Shown: positions 9,831-19,461, counted from the stretch's first letter. The stretch is 64,000 nt of DNA from Candidatus Methanosphaera massiliense (GCF_028890305.1 NZ_JARBXM010000001.1:1158501-1222500); one strand, 5' to 3'. Notes: generated by a model from the sequence alone, not told the origin. Numbers and translations: made by a program.

Positions 9831-10351
9831 TTATTACTATTGGTGGGCTCGCAGGTACTGGTACAACAACCGCTACCAAAAAGCTATCACAATATTTAGA
9901 TATCCCCTATATATCAGCGGGTGATGTATTTAGACAGATGGCTATAGAAAACAATATGGATTTATTGGAATTCAGTGAGCTTGCTGAGGGTAATGATGAT
10001 ATTGATAAAGCATTAGATAAACGACAAGCTGAAATAGCTAATGAAGCTGAAAATTTAATTGTTGAAGGTAGAATTTCCGCATTCTTTGTTAATGCTGATT
10101 ACAGAATCTGGCTTATGGCTCCAGATAACATAAGAGCAGAACGCATCAGTTACAGAGAAGGCAAAAGTTTAGATACTGTAAACTATGAAATCAAGGAAAG
10201 AACAGCAAGTGAAAGAAAAAGATATCAGGAAATTCATGATATAGATATTGATGATTTAAGTATCTATGACTTAGTTATCAATACTGGTACCTTCGATACT
10301 GAAACTACAGTTAACATTATATTAAATTGTATAGAAGAAAAAAATAAATAG
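9827..10351 (+). CDS. cmk: Cytidylate kinase, archaeal type
   Basis: Phosphorylates CMP/dCMP. The 174-residue protein starts [20 protein letters not shown], the archaeal P-loop variant, followed by [12 protein letters not shown] and a lid-like region ([18 protein letters not shown]). It is translationally coupled to rpl34e by an ATGA overlap and lies 9 bases before rpl14e. Confidence 0.94.
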   Translation: MIITIGGLAGTGTTTATKKLSQYLDIPYISAGDVFRQMAIENNMDLLEFSELAEGNDDIDKALDKRQAEIANEAENLIVEGRISAFFVNADYRIWLMAPDNIRAERISYREGKSLDTVNYEIKERTASERKRYQEIHDIDIDDLSIYDLVINTGTFDTETTVNIILNCIEEKNK

Positions 10352-10360
10352 GTGAAAAAT

Positions 10361-10582
10361 ATGCCAGCAATAGAAAAAGGAAGAGTATGTGTTAAAATCG
10401 CAGGAAGAGAAACTGGGAAAAAATGTGTAATAGTTGATGTTATTGATGAAAACTTTGTTGAAATCGTAGGAAACGAAGTTAAAAACAAAAGATGTAATAT
10501 TAAACACTTAGAACCAGTGGATGAAACTGTTGAAGTATCTGATGATATAGAAGCAGTTAAAGAAGCTTTAGCAAATTTATAA
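10361..10582 (+). CDS. rpl14e: 50S ribosomal protein L14e (eL14)
   Basis: Archaeal/eukaryotic large-subunit protein of 73 residues: MPAIEKGRVCVKIAGRETGK, a KOW-like barrel, with RRCNIKHLEP-type ending (RCNIKHLEPVDETVEV). The ATG at 10361 is chosen over GTG at 10352 because GGTGA there acts as the ribosome-binding site. It is the last gene of the first ribosomal block. In related methanogens I recall cbf5 following directly; here cbf5 lies almost 10 kb away. Confidence 0.95.
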   Translation: MPAIEKGRVCVKIAGRETGKKCVIVDVIDENFVEIVGNEVKNKRCNIKHLEPVDETVEVSDDIEAVKEALANL

Positions 10583-10589
10583 GTTAAAG

Positions 10590-10640
10590 TTTTTTTTTAT
10601 CACTTACTTATTTTTTAACCTCCCAAATTAACTTTTTTTT
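10590..10640 (+). terminator. Oligo-T transcription terminator after rpl14e
   Basis: Immediately downstream of rpl14e is a run of nine T (10590-10598). Further T-runs follow at about 10609 and 10632. No GC-rich stem precedes them, which fits archaeal intrinsic termination by oligo-T. This would end the first ribosomal operon. Confidence 0.5.
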
Positions 10641-10762
10641 TATTTTTCTTAACTTTGAATTTTTATCTTATTTTATCTAGAATTATTATTTATTTTAATT
10701 ATACTTATTATCTAAATAAAAAAAGAATTATATTATATAATAAATTAATATAGGTGATTATT

Positions 10763-11317
10763 ATGAAGATAGTAGGTATAAATACAAGTCCTAGAAAGGG
10801 AAGTAATTCTAGAATAGCACTTGTTAAAGCATTAGAAACAGCAAAGTCTAAGGGTGCTGATACTGTTATTTATGATTTGAATGATATGAATATTAGAACT
10901 TGTCAAGCTGATAATTATTGTGTTGATAATAATGGTAAATGTATTCTTGATGATGATTTACAGGATGTATATAAGAGTATTGATGAAGCATATGGTGTTA
11001 TATTAGCTACTCCTATTTATATGGGTAATATATCTTCTCTTGCTAAGATATTTATTGATAGATTACATTGTTTACTTAGAGTTGATAATCTTCGTGATAA
11101 AAAATTTTCCATAATAGCAAGTCAAGCTGCTATTGAGCCACCACTGTATGAATATATAAAAAATAATCTGGATATAACATCTGATATATTTCAGGGTATA
11201 GGCTTTGAGTTAGAAGATGTTGTATTACTTATTGGTAATGAGAATGAGGAAGCTATTCTTAATAAAAAAGATCAATTAGATAAAGCTGTTATGGTTGGTA
11301 ATAAAATAACTCGATAG
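10763..11317 (+). CDS. NADPH-dependent FMN reductase family flavoprotein
   Basis: A flavodoxin-fold protein of 184 residues with the FMN phosphate loop INTSPRKGSNSR near the N-terminus and ATPIYMGNISSLAKIFIDR around the flavin ring. Cysteines 47, 53 and 60 lie where iron-sulfur flavoproteins hold their cluster, but the compact C-x2-C-x2-C-x4-C motif is absent. It is therefore probably a plain FMN oxidoreductase with an unknown electron partner. ATG 10763 follows GGTGATT. It begins the accessory block between rpl14e and cbf5. Confidence 0.82.
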   Translation: MKIVGINTSPRKGSNSRIALVKALETAKSKGADTVIYDLNDMNIRTCQADNYCVDNNGKCILDDDLQDVYKSIDEAYGVILATPIYMGNISSLAKIFIDRLHCLLRVDNLRDKKFSIIASQAAIEPPLYEYIKNNLDITSDIFQGIGFELEDVVLLIGNENEEAILNKKDQLDKAVMVGNKITR

Positions 11318-11355
11318 AATAAATTTTATACTAAAAAAAGAGAAGGAATTGGAGA

Positions 11356-12240
11356 TTAGAAATCAATTTGATTTAATTGTTCTATTTGATTAAATTGATT
11401 ATTTTGGTCTTCATCATTTCTATATATTAATCCTATACTCCTAGCAAAGAATATTAATAATAATGATTGTATTACTAGTGCTTCTATTAAAGAACCAACT
11501 ACCGGGATCATTAGAATTATTCCTCCAATTATACCGATTCCAATACTTGTTAATATTAGAAGTATAATAAATGAGAGATATCTTCCCCATCCAATGCTAT
11601 TAATTTTTTCTATTACAGCTTTCAGATTTAATGCTGCTGATATACTGTCTGTTTCTGCTAGACGAGCATTACCAATTACTTCGAATATACTAAATATTAT
11701 AAGTAATATTATTCCTATGAGTATAGTTATCATTAAACTTGACATGAATGATGATACTATATTAGATGGAATTACTGTTGAATTTCCAGATATTACACTT
11801 ATAAATGCATCAACGTTACTAGTTCCATTAGCTACTAATGTTGAATAATTTGCATCATATGCGTTGATTAAATTATATGTATTACTGTATAATCCTAATG
11901 GATATGCTATTATTAGTGTTATAATCAGTGGTATGATAGTATATACTATTGTTACAAAAATAGTTTTTACTCCATCCACCAGATTTTTTGTAAAGTTCAG
12001 TTTTGGTAATTCATTTATTCCATGAATAGTATTTCTTTTAATGTCTAATGAGTATCCATATATCATTATGAATATTATCATGGATATTATTCCGAATATA
12101 AAACCTATTCCACCATTAATATAATCTAGAGACATTGATAATAATGTTGCAATTAAGTATAGAGCTCCTAAGATTAGCCACGATTTATAGTCATCTATTG
12201 GAAAATGAATAGCATCACTTATTATTTCTCTTACTTTCAT
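11356..12240 (-). CDS. DUF4013-type integral membrane protein
   Basis: A 294-residue membrane protein with about six hydrophobic segments: near residues 24-40, 44-66, 95-115, 168-190, 217-238 and 243-268. The pattern of N-terminal amphipathic helix (VREIISDAIHFPIDDYKSW), the GYSLDIKRNTIHGINELPKL cytoplasmic loop, and an ESISAALNLKAVIEKI-like helix (here DSISAALNLKAVIEKINSIG) is that of the DUF4013 family, common in Methanobacteriales. Function is unknown. It is convergent with the flavoprotein gene and divergent from the first Nudix gene. Confidence 0.75.
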   Translation of the reverse strand: MKVREIISDAIHFPIDDYKSWLILGALYLIATLLSMSLDYINGGIGFIFGIISMIIFIMIYGYSLDIKRNTIHGINELPKLNFTKNLVDGVKTIFVTIVYTIIPLIITLIIAYPLGLYSNTYNLINAYDANYSTLVANGTSNVDAFISVISGNSTVIPSNIVSSFMSSLMITILIGIILLIIFSIFEVIGNARLAETDSISAALNLKAVIEKINSIGWGRYLSFIILLILTSIGIGIIGGIILMIPVVGSLIEALVIQSLLLIFFARSIGLIYRNDEDQNNQFNQIEQLNQIDF

Positions 12241-12462
12241 TTCATTTCACCTCTTCAAAAATACATTTTTAAATATTTAGTTATATATTGGTATTAGATT
12301 TAATGGGATATATAGTTTTCTAGAATCTCCTTCATTTTTTCAGTTATTTTATCCATTAATTTAGTAATGAGTGTCATAGTTTGTATACCTGCATTTTTTC
12401 ATTATATTATCGGGATTATTTTATAGAATATTTTAAGAATGATTATTAATAGAAGTATAGTT

Positions 12463-13269
12463 ATGATAGAGAAATCACTTTATAATAATTATACTATTGA
12501 TTTTAGTTTAGAATATAGGACCGTGGAAGAAGCATACTATTTTATCTTTAATTCAAAACGACATGTTTATTTAACAGAAGATAAAAGTATTCCATTAGTT
12601 ACTCTGGATACTTTAGAAAATTTTGATAAGAATTTTATTTTATACATAGGCACCTTCAAAAATAAGGCATGTTTTGTAGTTAATATAGATACCGACGATG
12701 AATTAACACCATTACCACAATTATATGATATTGATCAAGAAGCATATCAGATGGCAACAAGAGCAATATTAGTAAATGACTGGTATAAAATGCATCAATA
12801 CTGTGGAAATTGTGGTACAAAAACAGTACTAGATAAGAAAGACATGATGATGTTATGTCCTAAATGTGGACAAATGCATTATTCAAGAATAGCACCAGCA
12901 ATCATAGTAGCTATAAACAATAATGGAAAACTATTAATGGCAAAACATAGTTATCATAAATTTCATAATTATTCCTTAATTGCTGGATTTGTAGAAGCTG
13001 GAGAAACTATTGAAGAAGCTGTTCATAGAGAAGTATCCGAGGAAATAGGTATCAAAATAAAAAATCTGAAATATATGAGAAGTCAATCATGGCCATTTCC
13101 AAACTCATTAATGTTAGGATTCACTGCTGATTATGATTCAGGTGAAATAAATGTTGATGGAAATGAGATACTAAAGGCTAAATGGTTTGATAAAGATGAA
13201 ATTGACAAGCCAACATCTGATATAAGTATTTCTTCATGGTTAATTAATAACTTCATTGAAACACATTAA
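12463..13269 (+). CDS. nudC: NudC-like NAD(H)/NAD-RNA diphosphatase (Nudix), copy 1
   Basis: Hydrolyses the pyrophosphate of NAD(H), and in some family members removes NAD caps from RNA. The 268-residue protein has an N-terminal domain, a zinc ribbon with C114, C117, C132 and C135, and a Nudix box (about 175-197, with ETIEEAVHREVSEEIG). The NudC hallmark SQSWPFPNS follows at 207-215. The ATG at 12463 is chosen by alignment with the second copy at 19462; an in-frame ATG at 12439 adds eight residues. No clear ribosome-binding site is visible, so translation may be leaderless. Confidence 0.88.
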   Translation: MIEKSLYNNYTIDFSLEYRTVEEAYYFIFNSKRHVYLTEDKSIPLVTLDTLENFDKNFILYIGTFKNKACFVVNIDTDDELTPLPQLYDIDQEAYQMATRAILVNDWYKMHQYCGNCGTKTVLDKKDMMMLCPKCGQMHYSRIAPAIIVAINNNGKLLMAKHSYHKFHNYSLIAGFVEAGETIEEAVHREVSEEIGIKIKNLKYMRSQSWPFPNSLMLGFTADYDSGEINVDGNEILKAKWFDKDEIDKPTSDISISSWLINNFIETH

Positions 13270-13331
13270 TCTATTTTTTTCTACTTTTTTTATTAGTAAA
13301 CTAAGATTTCTTTTTTTTAATTAATTATTAC

Positions 13332-13405
13332 AAAATAGCTATTTTTTATCCAAAATGTAATACAAAATAAACTATTTATATTACTTGTTACATAATAACT
13401 TGTAA
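13332..13405. promoter_or_regulatory. Palindrome and 15-base-period direct repeat upstream of the GNAT gene
   Basis: The spacer between nudC copy 1 and the GNAT gene contains a perfect 14-base palindrome AAAATAGCTATTTT (13332-13345). It also contains two near-identical octamers ACTTGTTA (13383-13390) and ACTTGTAA (13398-13405), 15 bases apart. Either could be a regulator binding site. This is sequence pattern only; no regulator is identified. Confidence 0.3.
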
Positions 13406-13449
13406 TAACAAAATATAACTTAGTATTATACTTGGGAGTTCAAATAAAA

Positions 13450-13962
13450 ATGAAAACAGACATCATAGAATTAAATGAAGATTTAATGAAAGAATTTGAT
13501 GTAGAAGAATTTATTTTTGATATGATAAAAAAATGTTATCATATGGAGTATGTACCACAATACCACTATGATATAATAAATCTGGAAGACTACTACGTAA
13601 CTCCAGAAAAAAACACATTATTTGTAGCAATAGATACAGATAAACGAAAAATAATAGCAACCGCGGCAGTAAGAGAATATGATAAAGACTATCATATTAA
13701 AGGTAAACATTATACACCTCAAACGACAGCAAGTATATACAGAGTATTTGTACATCCAGATTACAGAAGATCTAAACTAGCAACAAAAATGGTTAAGAAA
13801 ATTGAAGAATTCTGTATACGTGAAGGATATCATGAAATATATTTACACACCCAGAAAGATAGTATAGGAGCTTTACCATTTTGGCTAAATAATAATTATG
13901 AAATAACAGAAGTAACAAATGATTCCTTTGGAACAATACACATGGAAAAATGTTTAATTTAA
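13450..13962 (+). CDS. GNAT-family N-acetyltransferase
   Basis: A 170-residue acetyl-CoA-dependent acyltransferase. The central strand and acetyl-CoA loop are visible as IYRVFVHPDYRRSKLATKMV (residues 97-116; the Q/RxxGxG/A motif appears in the divergent form RRSKLA). IREGYHEIYLHTQKDSIGALPFW follows. The substrate cannot be told. ATG 13450 is preferred over TTG 13432 because TTGGGAG between them is the likely ribosome-binding site. Confidence 0.8.
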   Translation: MKTDIIELNEDLMKEFDVEEFIFDMIKKCYHMEYVPQYHYDIINLEDYYVTPEKNTLFVAIDTDKRKIIATAAVREYDKDYHIKGKHYTPQTTASIYRVFVHPDYRRSKLATKMVKKIEEFCIREGYHEIYLHTQKDSIGALPFWLNNNYEITEVTNDSFGTIHMEKCLI

Positions 13963-14416
13963 TCTTCTTCCAATCCTTTTTTTAGATTTTTCACTTCTTG
14001 TATAAATTTGTATTATTCGTAGACTTTTTTTTATAAGTTAGTTTTCTTTTATGAGATTTTGAATTTATTTTTTATACTTTTTTTATTAGATGTATTTTTC
14101 TTTTTTCTGTAAGTACTTTTATATTATTATGATTTTTCTATTAATTTTTATTAATTTTTATTTTTTTTAAATTATACTTATTATGTATTCAGTATTTTTG
14201 TTATTTTTTATTTTTTTTAAGGTTTGTTTAATTTTTAGTTAAGTTACTTAGATTTTATTATATAGTTGTTTTTTCATATTATTAAATACCTATAGGGGTA
14301 TAGGTATATTTCTCATATCAACCAACAATCAAAAAATCATTAAAATAAATTAAAAAGATCTTGAGAAATTATGCTTACTACAACATTACAATAATTAAAC
14401 TTTATAGGTGAAAAAA
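13963..14416. other. 454-base intergenic region ahead of the metal ATPase
   Basis: Very T-rich, with several T-runs that would terminate the upstream GNAT transcript and no open reading frame that I would call a gene. Its only strong structure is the inverted repeat at 14286-14307, described separately. The last 110 bases probably form the promoter and leader of the P-type ATPase gene. Confidence 0.6.
14286..14307. promoter_or_regulatory. Perfect inverted repeat, CsoR-like operator candidate
   Basis: Two perfect 9-base arms, ATACCTATA (14286-14294) and TATAGGTAT (14299-14307), flank GGGG. The ATACC...GGTAT frame with an inner G-run resembles operators of the CsoR/RcnR metal- and persulfide-sensing repressors. 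It sits about 110 bases ahead of a metal-transporting P-type ATPase, the usual place for such an operator. No CsoR gene is seen in the window, so the assignment is inference from the pattern. Confidence 0.5.
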
Positions 14417-16291
14417 ATGAATGAAAAAATAAAAGAATATAAATATGATATAACAAGAATAACAATCTCAGCAATAGCATTGATACTCAGCTTCATAAAT
14501 ATAAAAATATACAGCATTGATCTATCTTGGATAGCCATATTACTATGTGCAATACCAATAATATACAATTCAATATTAGCTCTAATATATGAACATGACA
14601 TCAAAGCAGACATATTAATATCAATTGCAATAATAGCATCAATCTTCACAGGTGAAATATTTGCAGCTGGGGAAATAGCAGTGATAATGGAAATAGGTGG
14701 ATTACTAGAAGAAATAACAGTATCCACAACACAATTACGAATAGAAAAACTAATAGAATTACAGCCAACTACCGCAACAATAATTAATAAAAATAATGAA
14801 GAAAAAATAAACGCATTAAATTTAAAAGAAAACAACATAATAAAAATACGTCCAGGAGAAATAGTACCAGCAGATGGTATAATAATAAAAGGTATAAGTA
14901 CAATAGACCAATCAATAATTACAGGAGAATCAATACCAGTTGACAAAACAATCAATGATGAAGTATACGCAGGAATAATCAACAACCAGGGAACACTAAT
15001 TGTAAAAGTAACCAAAGATGGAAAAGAAAACTCACTTCAAAAATTAATTAAAATGATTGAAGACATAAACACAGACGACAGTAAAATAGTAAGACAAGCA
15101 GATAAATGGGCAAATTATATAGTAGTAATGTCATTAACCATAGCAATATTAACATACATATTCACAGGAAGAATAACAAACGCTGTAACAGTACTTGTAG
15201 TATTCTGTCCATGTGCATTAATACTTGCAACACCAACAGCAATAGTAGCAGCAATAGGTAATCTTTCAAAATATGGAATATTACTGAAAAATGCTGAAAA
15301 ACTAGAATCAATTCATACAATAGAACATATAATATTCGATAAAACAGGAACCATAACAACAGGAATACCTAAAGTAACAGAAGAAGTAACATTATTAAAT
15401 GATACAGAAGAATTTTTAAAAATTACAGCATCACTAGAATCATACTCAGAGCATCCTTTAGCAAAAACAATAGTAAATCATTATCATGAAAAATATCCAG
15501 ACAAAGAATTATATGAAGTAGATGATTTCAACATGGAAATATCTATGGGAATTAGTGGAAATATTAACAATAAGCCTTGCATAGTAGGAAATGAAAAATT
15601 ATTCAAAAAACATAATATTAAAATTCCAATCATAAAAGATATTGATAAAAATCAGATATTAAGTTCAACCATTACATATACATACTATGATAATCAATTC
15701 TTAGGAATACTATTAATTCAAGACACACCACGTGAAAATGTAAAATATACAATGAATAACTTAAAATCTAATGGATATGATCCAATTTTATTAACTGGAG
15801 ATAATGAAAATGTTGCTAAATATATTGCTAGTCCAGTTGGTATTAATACAGTAGAATCCAATTGTATTCCTGAAACAAAACTAAATTATGTAGAAAAAAT
15901 ACAGGACAATGGTGAACAAGTTTTAATGGTGGGTGATGGTGTAAATGATGTACTTGCAATGAGTAAATCAGACGTTGGAATTGCAATGGGTGATGTTGGC
16001 AGTGATATAACCATTAGTTCTGCGGGTGCTGTATTCATTAATGATGAAATAAAATTTTTACCCTACTTATTACACATTTCTAAGAAAACATTAAAAACAA
16101 TAAACAGAGGAATATCATTTGCAATGACATTAAATATTATTGCTGTAATATTTGGAATTATAGGAATATTAACTCCAATTACAGGAGCATTAGTACATAA
16201 TGTTGGTTCTGTGATTGTAATTATATTTGCTGCTTTAATATTTAAAGAAAAACCTGATAAATTTTTATCAAATAATTTAGAAAGAATATAG
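14417..16291 (+). CDS. Heavy-metal P1B-type ATPase
   Basis: An ATP-driven metal exporter of 624 residues. It has no N-terminal metal-binding domain. It has the membrane metal site CPC (C264-P265-C266), the phosphorylation motif DKTGT (D308), the HP locus SEHPLA, and the hinge MVGDGVNDVLAMSKSDVGIAMG. The final membrane segment HNVGSVIVIIFAALIF resembles Zn/Cd/Co-type rather than Cu-type transporters, but the upstream CsoR-like repeat would suggest copper or another thiophilic metal. I leave the metal open. ATG 14417 follows GGTGA at 14407. Confidence 0.9.
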   Translation: MNEKIKEYKYDITRITISAIALILSFINIKIYSIDLSWIAILLCAIPIIYNSILALIYEHDIKADILISIAIIASIFTGEIFAAGEIAVIMEIGGLLEEITVSTTQLRIEKLIELQPTTATIINKNNEEKINALNLKENNIIKIRPGEIVPADGIIIKGISTIDQSIITGESIPVDKTINDEVYAGIINNQGTLIVKVTKDGKENSLQKLIKMIEDINTDDSKIVRQADKWANYIVVMSLTIAILTYIFTGRITNAVTVLVVFCPCALILATPTAIVAAIGNLSKYGILLKNAEKLESIHTIEHIIFDKTGTITTGIPKVTEEVTLLNDTEEFLKITASLESYSEHPLAKTIVNHYHEKYPDKELYEVDDFNMEISMGISGNINNKPCIVGNEKLFKKHNIKIPIIKDIDKNQILSSTITYTYYDNQFLGILLIQDTPRENVKYTMNNLKSNGYDPILLTGDNENVAKYIASPVGINTVESNCIPETKLNYVEKIQDNGEQVLMVGDGVNDVLAMSKSDVGIAMGDVGSDITISSAGAVFINDEIKFLPYLLHISKKTLKTINRGISFAMTLNIIAVIFGIIGILTPITGALVHNVGSVIVIIFAALIFKEKPDKFLSNNLERI

Positions 16292-16429
16292 GAAGTTATG
16301 TTAATAGGAGTGGTTTAACCTTTCCTTTTTTTTAGATTAATCATCATTCTAAAACTTTAATAAATAAAATAAGTTAGGTGAGGAGTTATACTTTTTTTTA
16401 ATTATTAGTGATATCTAATTTTTAGTTAA

Positions 16430-17620
16430 TTACAAGAACATTTTAAATAATTTTGTAAATTTAAGTGAAAGTCTTGGTGGTAGTTTAAGAAATACTTTTA
16501 TAACATCTTTAGTGCCAACATTAGTTAAATCAAGTTTATTAGCTGCTTCTACTAATTTATTAAAATCTTTATCTTTTAGTTCAAGTACTAAATCTCTAGC
16601 TACAGGTAGTTTAGGTACTACATTAAATGTTGACTCATTAAATTTATCAGGATATTCTTTTAGTTTATTTGCAGAGTAATCTCCTTCCTTTATTGCACTT
16701 GCTGCTACTTGACCGGCAGCCATACCACCCATCATACCAAGTATAATACCTCCACCTTCTATAGGGTCAACTTGGCCAGCTGCATCTCCACATAACATTA
16801 TATTATCATCATATATTTTATCTAAGAGACCAGATATAGGGTCACCACCTACATTGAATTCTACAGGCTGTGCGTTCTGGGTATGTGGACATGTTTTTAC
16901 AAATTTATCAAGGCATTCTTTTGCTGTTTTTTCTGAAAGATCACCAGCAATACCTAATCCTACATTTGCTACACCATTACCTTTAGGGAATATCCATGCA
17001 TATCCTCCACTTGCATATTCTTCACCTAGATAGAATTCTATTAATTCATCACGTACACAATCAACATTACACATCTCATACGGTACACAGGACATCATAT
17101 ATTTTGGTGGTGTAGTTGTGTCAAGTCCGGCCATTTTACCAATAATAGATTCTGGACCATCAGCTGCAATTAATATTTTAGTACTAATTTCATATGTTTC
17201 ATCCATAGACTCACATGTTGCTATAAATCCATTATCTGAACGTCTTATATTAGAAATTAATGTTTTTATTTTTATCTCTGCTCCTGCACGTGCTGCGTCC
17301 ATTGCCATGTGTTTATCAAATACTTTTCTTTCAAGAACATATCCATGTTCAGGTAGAGCCGTTTCATCTACAGTGAGACTATCACCGTTAGGGGCATATA
17401 TAACGCCACCATAGATAGTTTGTGCAATCCATCGTTCATCTGGTTCTATACCTAACCATTGAAGTCCTCTGTCATATATTCCCTCTGCACAACGTTTAGG
17501 ACTACCAATTTCAGATTTTCTATCAACTACTATAACTTTTGCTCCTCCTTTAGCAGCATGTTTTGCTGCTGTAGATCCTACAGGTCCTGCACCTACAACT
17601 AATACGTCTGTCTCTATCAT
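16430..17620 (-). CDS. Digeranylgeranylglycerophospholipid reductase (GGR)
   Basis: FAD-dependent reductase that saturates the geranylgeranyl chains of archaeal ether lipids at the membrane. The 396-residue protein starts with the dinucleotide-binding loop MIETDVLVVGAGPVGSTAAK. It has KRCAEGIYDRGLQWLGIEP (conserved cysteine-containing GGR segment), the ADGPES motif, and GDAAGQVDPIEGGGI in the FAD pyrophosphate site. The ATG at 17620 is chosen because the upstream GTG overlaps a GAGTGATT ribosome-binding site. It acts downstream of idsA, which is 17 kb away in this window. Confidence 0.92.
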   Translation of the reverse strand: MIETDVLVVGAGPVGSTAAKHAAKGGAKVIVVDRKSEIGSPKRCAEGIYDRGLQWLGIEPDERWIAQTIYGGVIYAPNGDSLTVDETALPEHGYVLERKVFDKHMAMDAARAGAEIKIKTLISNIRRSDNGFIATCESMDETYEISTKILIAADGPESIIGKMAGLDTTTPPKYMMSCVPYEMCNVDCVRDELIEFYLGEEYASGGYAWIFPKGNGVANVGLGIAGDLSEKTAKECLDKFVKTCPHTQNAQPVEFNVGGDPISGLLDKIYDDNIMLCGDAAGQVDPIEGGGIILGMMGGMAAGQVAASAIKEGDYSANKLKEYPDKFNESTFNVVPKLPVARDLVLELKDKDFNKLVEAANKLDLTNVGTKDVIKVFLKLPPRLSLKFTKLFKMFL

Positions 17621-17983
17621 GTTAATCACTCAATAATATAATATAATTTAAATTCATATTTTAAATTTTAGTATAAAAGATTTAGTAAATTAATATTGAA
17701 TATTTTATAATTCATAGATTATATAGACAATTAGATAAAATACAATTATATTAAATAGAAAATTAGTATAAAAATTTAATTATATTCCCTAGTATCATGT
17801 TTTATTATTATTCTATATGATGTTTTTAATTTTCATTAGTTTGATTTAATTCTATCCTTTTTTTATCTAAGAATATCAATCAATATTAAAATATTTGGGA
17901 AAATAATAGCTTATTAGACTAAATATTTATATATATTAAAGATAATATAAAAAAATAATAAACTTAAAGGAGAATGATAAAAA
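17621..17983. other. 363-base divergent promoter region between GGR and the histone gene
   Basis: AT-rich with no credible open reading frame. The only recognisable elements are on the histone side: a TATA-like stretch at about 17926-17936 and an AAAGGAG ribosome-binding site. The GGR side carries the GAGTGATT site just ahead of its ATG. Confidence 0.6.
17922..17972 (+). promoter_or_regulatory. Histone gene promoter (TATA box) and ribosome-binding site
   Basis: TTTATATATA (about 17926-17935) matches the archaeal TATA box. AAAGGAG (17966-17972) is a strong Shine-Dalgarno site 11 bases ahead of the histone ATG. Distances predict a transcript start near 17960 and a very short leader. Confidence 0.6.
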
Positions 17984-18184
17984 ATGACAGAATTACCAAT
18001 AGCACCAGTAGGAAGACTATTAAAAAATGCAGGAGCAGCAAGAATTAGTGATGATGCTAAAGTTGAATTAGCAGAAGTATTAGAAAATATCGGTACAGAA
18101 ATCGCTGAAGATGCTGTAAAACTTGCACAACACGCAGGAAGAAAAACAGTAAAAGCTGAAGATATTAAATTAGCAATGCGTTAA
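17984..18184 (+). CDS. hmtB: Archaeal histone (HMf/HMt family)
   Basis: A 66-residue single histone fold with no tails: [20 protein letters not shown] (helix 1 and loop), [20 protein letters not shown] (helix 2), and [16 protein letters not shown] (loop and helix 3). It dimerises and wraps DNA into hypernucleosomes. Length and sequence match Methanobacteriales histones; the symbol follows Methanothermobacter naming and which paralogue this is cannot be decided. It stands alone with its own promoter and terminator. Confidence 0.95.
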   Translation: MTELPIAPVGRLLKNAGAARISDDAKVELAEVLENIGTEIAEDAVKLAQHAGRKTVKAEDIKLAMR

Positions 18185-18189
18185 ATAAA

Positions 18190-18214
18190 CTATCTCTTTT
18201 TTTCTTTTTTTTAT
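18190..18214 (+). terminator. Oligo-T terminator of the histone gene
   Basis: Two T-runs, separated by a single C, cover about 18196-18212 within 30 bases of the histone stop codon. No stem is needed in archaea for such a signal. Confidence 0.55.
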
Positions 18215-18343
18215 AACATCAACACTTTCAATTCATAATTAATAGACTACTTTTATAAATTCCGCAATAAACATGAATTGAATACTTTATTAAGTTATTT
18301 TTAACATAAAGTAATATAACAGTTAAATTTAGGGGTCTTATCA

Positions 18344-19411
18344 TTGTTTAACAAAATTAAACAACTAATTCTACAGAAAAGTGATTCATATAATTTTTAC
18401 AAGAATCAATACACAATTCTAAATAATGAATTAGAAAATAAAATAGACGAACTTGAAACTAGTAATAAAAAGTTACAGGAAGATGTAAAAAAATTAACAA
18501 ATAAAAATATTGAACTATCAGATCAATTAAAAGAAAATACAAAAAAGAATTCACAGATACTAGATTCATATAATAATAGTTTTAATACAATATTTTTAGA
18601 TTATAATCTAGAACCAAAGGGAGCATTGAAAAATACACATCTATTATGTATTGAACTATTAAATTTAATTGTAAACATATGCGAGAAATATAATCTATCA
18701 TACTGGTTGGATTATGGTAATTTATTAGGAGCAGTTCGTCATGATGGCTTTATTCCATGGGATGATGATATGGATGTTGGTATGATGAGAAAAGATTTTA
18801 ATAAACTGCTAGAAGTATTACCCAATGAAATAAAGATAAATAATCTAGAGAATTATCTTGATATACAAATAGATGAAAAATTATCAGAGAATAGTATTTT
18901 TACTTTTCTTCAGATTCGTTGTTTGAAAGGAAAGAAATTTTATGGTGGAATAGATATTTTTGCATATGATTTTTTAGTATCACCATTTGATGGTATTGAT
19001 GAGAAATTTAACAGTGAAAGAAAAAGTTTTTTATTAAAACTGTTAAAAGGAACACCACGTAGTATTGCAATAGATGAATACTATGATTCATTCAACCTTA
19101 GTTATGATAAACAGGATTATATGATACCCGGTATTGATGGAGTACGAAGTAAGTGGAACACATATGATTTTGTTGTAATGGATACTAATATGATTTTTCC
19201 ACTGAAAACAATAACATTTTGTGGAGTTGAGTATAATTGTCCACGTAATCCTGATTATTATCTAAAATGTATATATGGTGAATATTATGATATACCTAAG
19301 ATTATTGACAGACATAAAAGAATTAGAGGTATACGTAGAATAAGTGATGTTGACGGAGCATATAAACCATATTTTGACAAGTTAAGAGAAGTGAATAATA
19401 ATAATTATTAA
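18344..19411 (+). CDS. LicD-family protein with N-terminal coiled coil
   Basis: A 355-residue protein. Residues about 24-75 form a charged coiled coil (ENKIDELETSNKKLQEDVKK and onward). The rest is a LicD/nucleotidyltransferase-fold domain with the signature YWLDYGNLLGAVRHDGFIPW and DDDMDVGMM (about 120-148). LicD proteins transfer phosphocholine or similar groups onto cell-surface glycans, so a role in decorating pseudomurein-associated glycans or glycolipids is possible. The start is TTG with AGGGG upstream (18331-18335). There are no membrane segments. Its neighbours give no pathway context. Confidence 0.82.
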   Translation: MFNKIKQLILQKSDSYNFYKNQYTILNNELENKIDELETSNKKLQEDVKKLTNKNIELSDQLKENTKKNSQILDSYNNSFNTIFLDYNLEPKGALKNTHLLCIELLNLIVNICEKYNLSYWLDYGNLLGAVRHDGFIPWDDDMDVGMMRKDFNKLLEVLPNEIKINNLENYLDIQIDEKLSENSIFTFLQIRCLKGKKFYGGIDIFAYDFLVSPFDGIDEKFNSERKSFLLKLLKGTPRSIAIDEYYDSFNLSYDKQDYMIPGIDGVRSKWNTYDFVVMDTNMIFPLKTITFCGVEYNCPRNPDYYLKCIYGEYYDIPKIIDRHKRIRGIRRISDVDGAYKPYFDKLREVNNNNY

Positions 19412-19461
19412 TTTTACTTTTTTTTTAAATTATAAATTTTTTATCTTACATAATATAGTAT

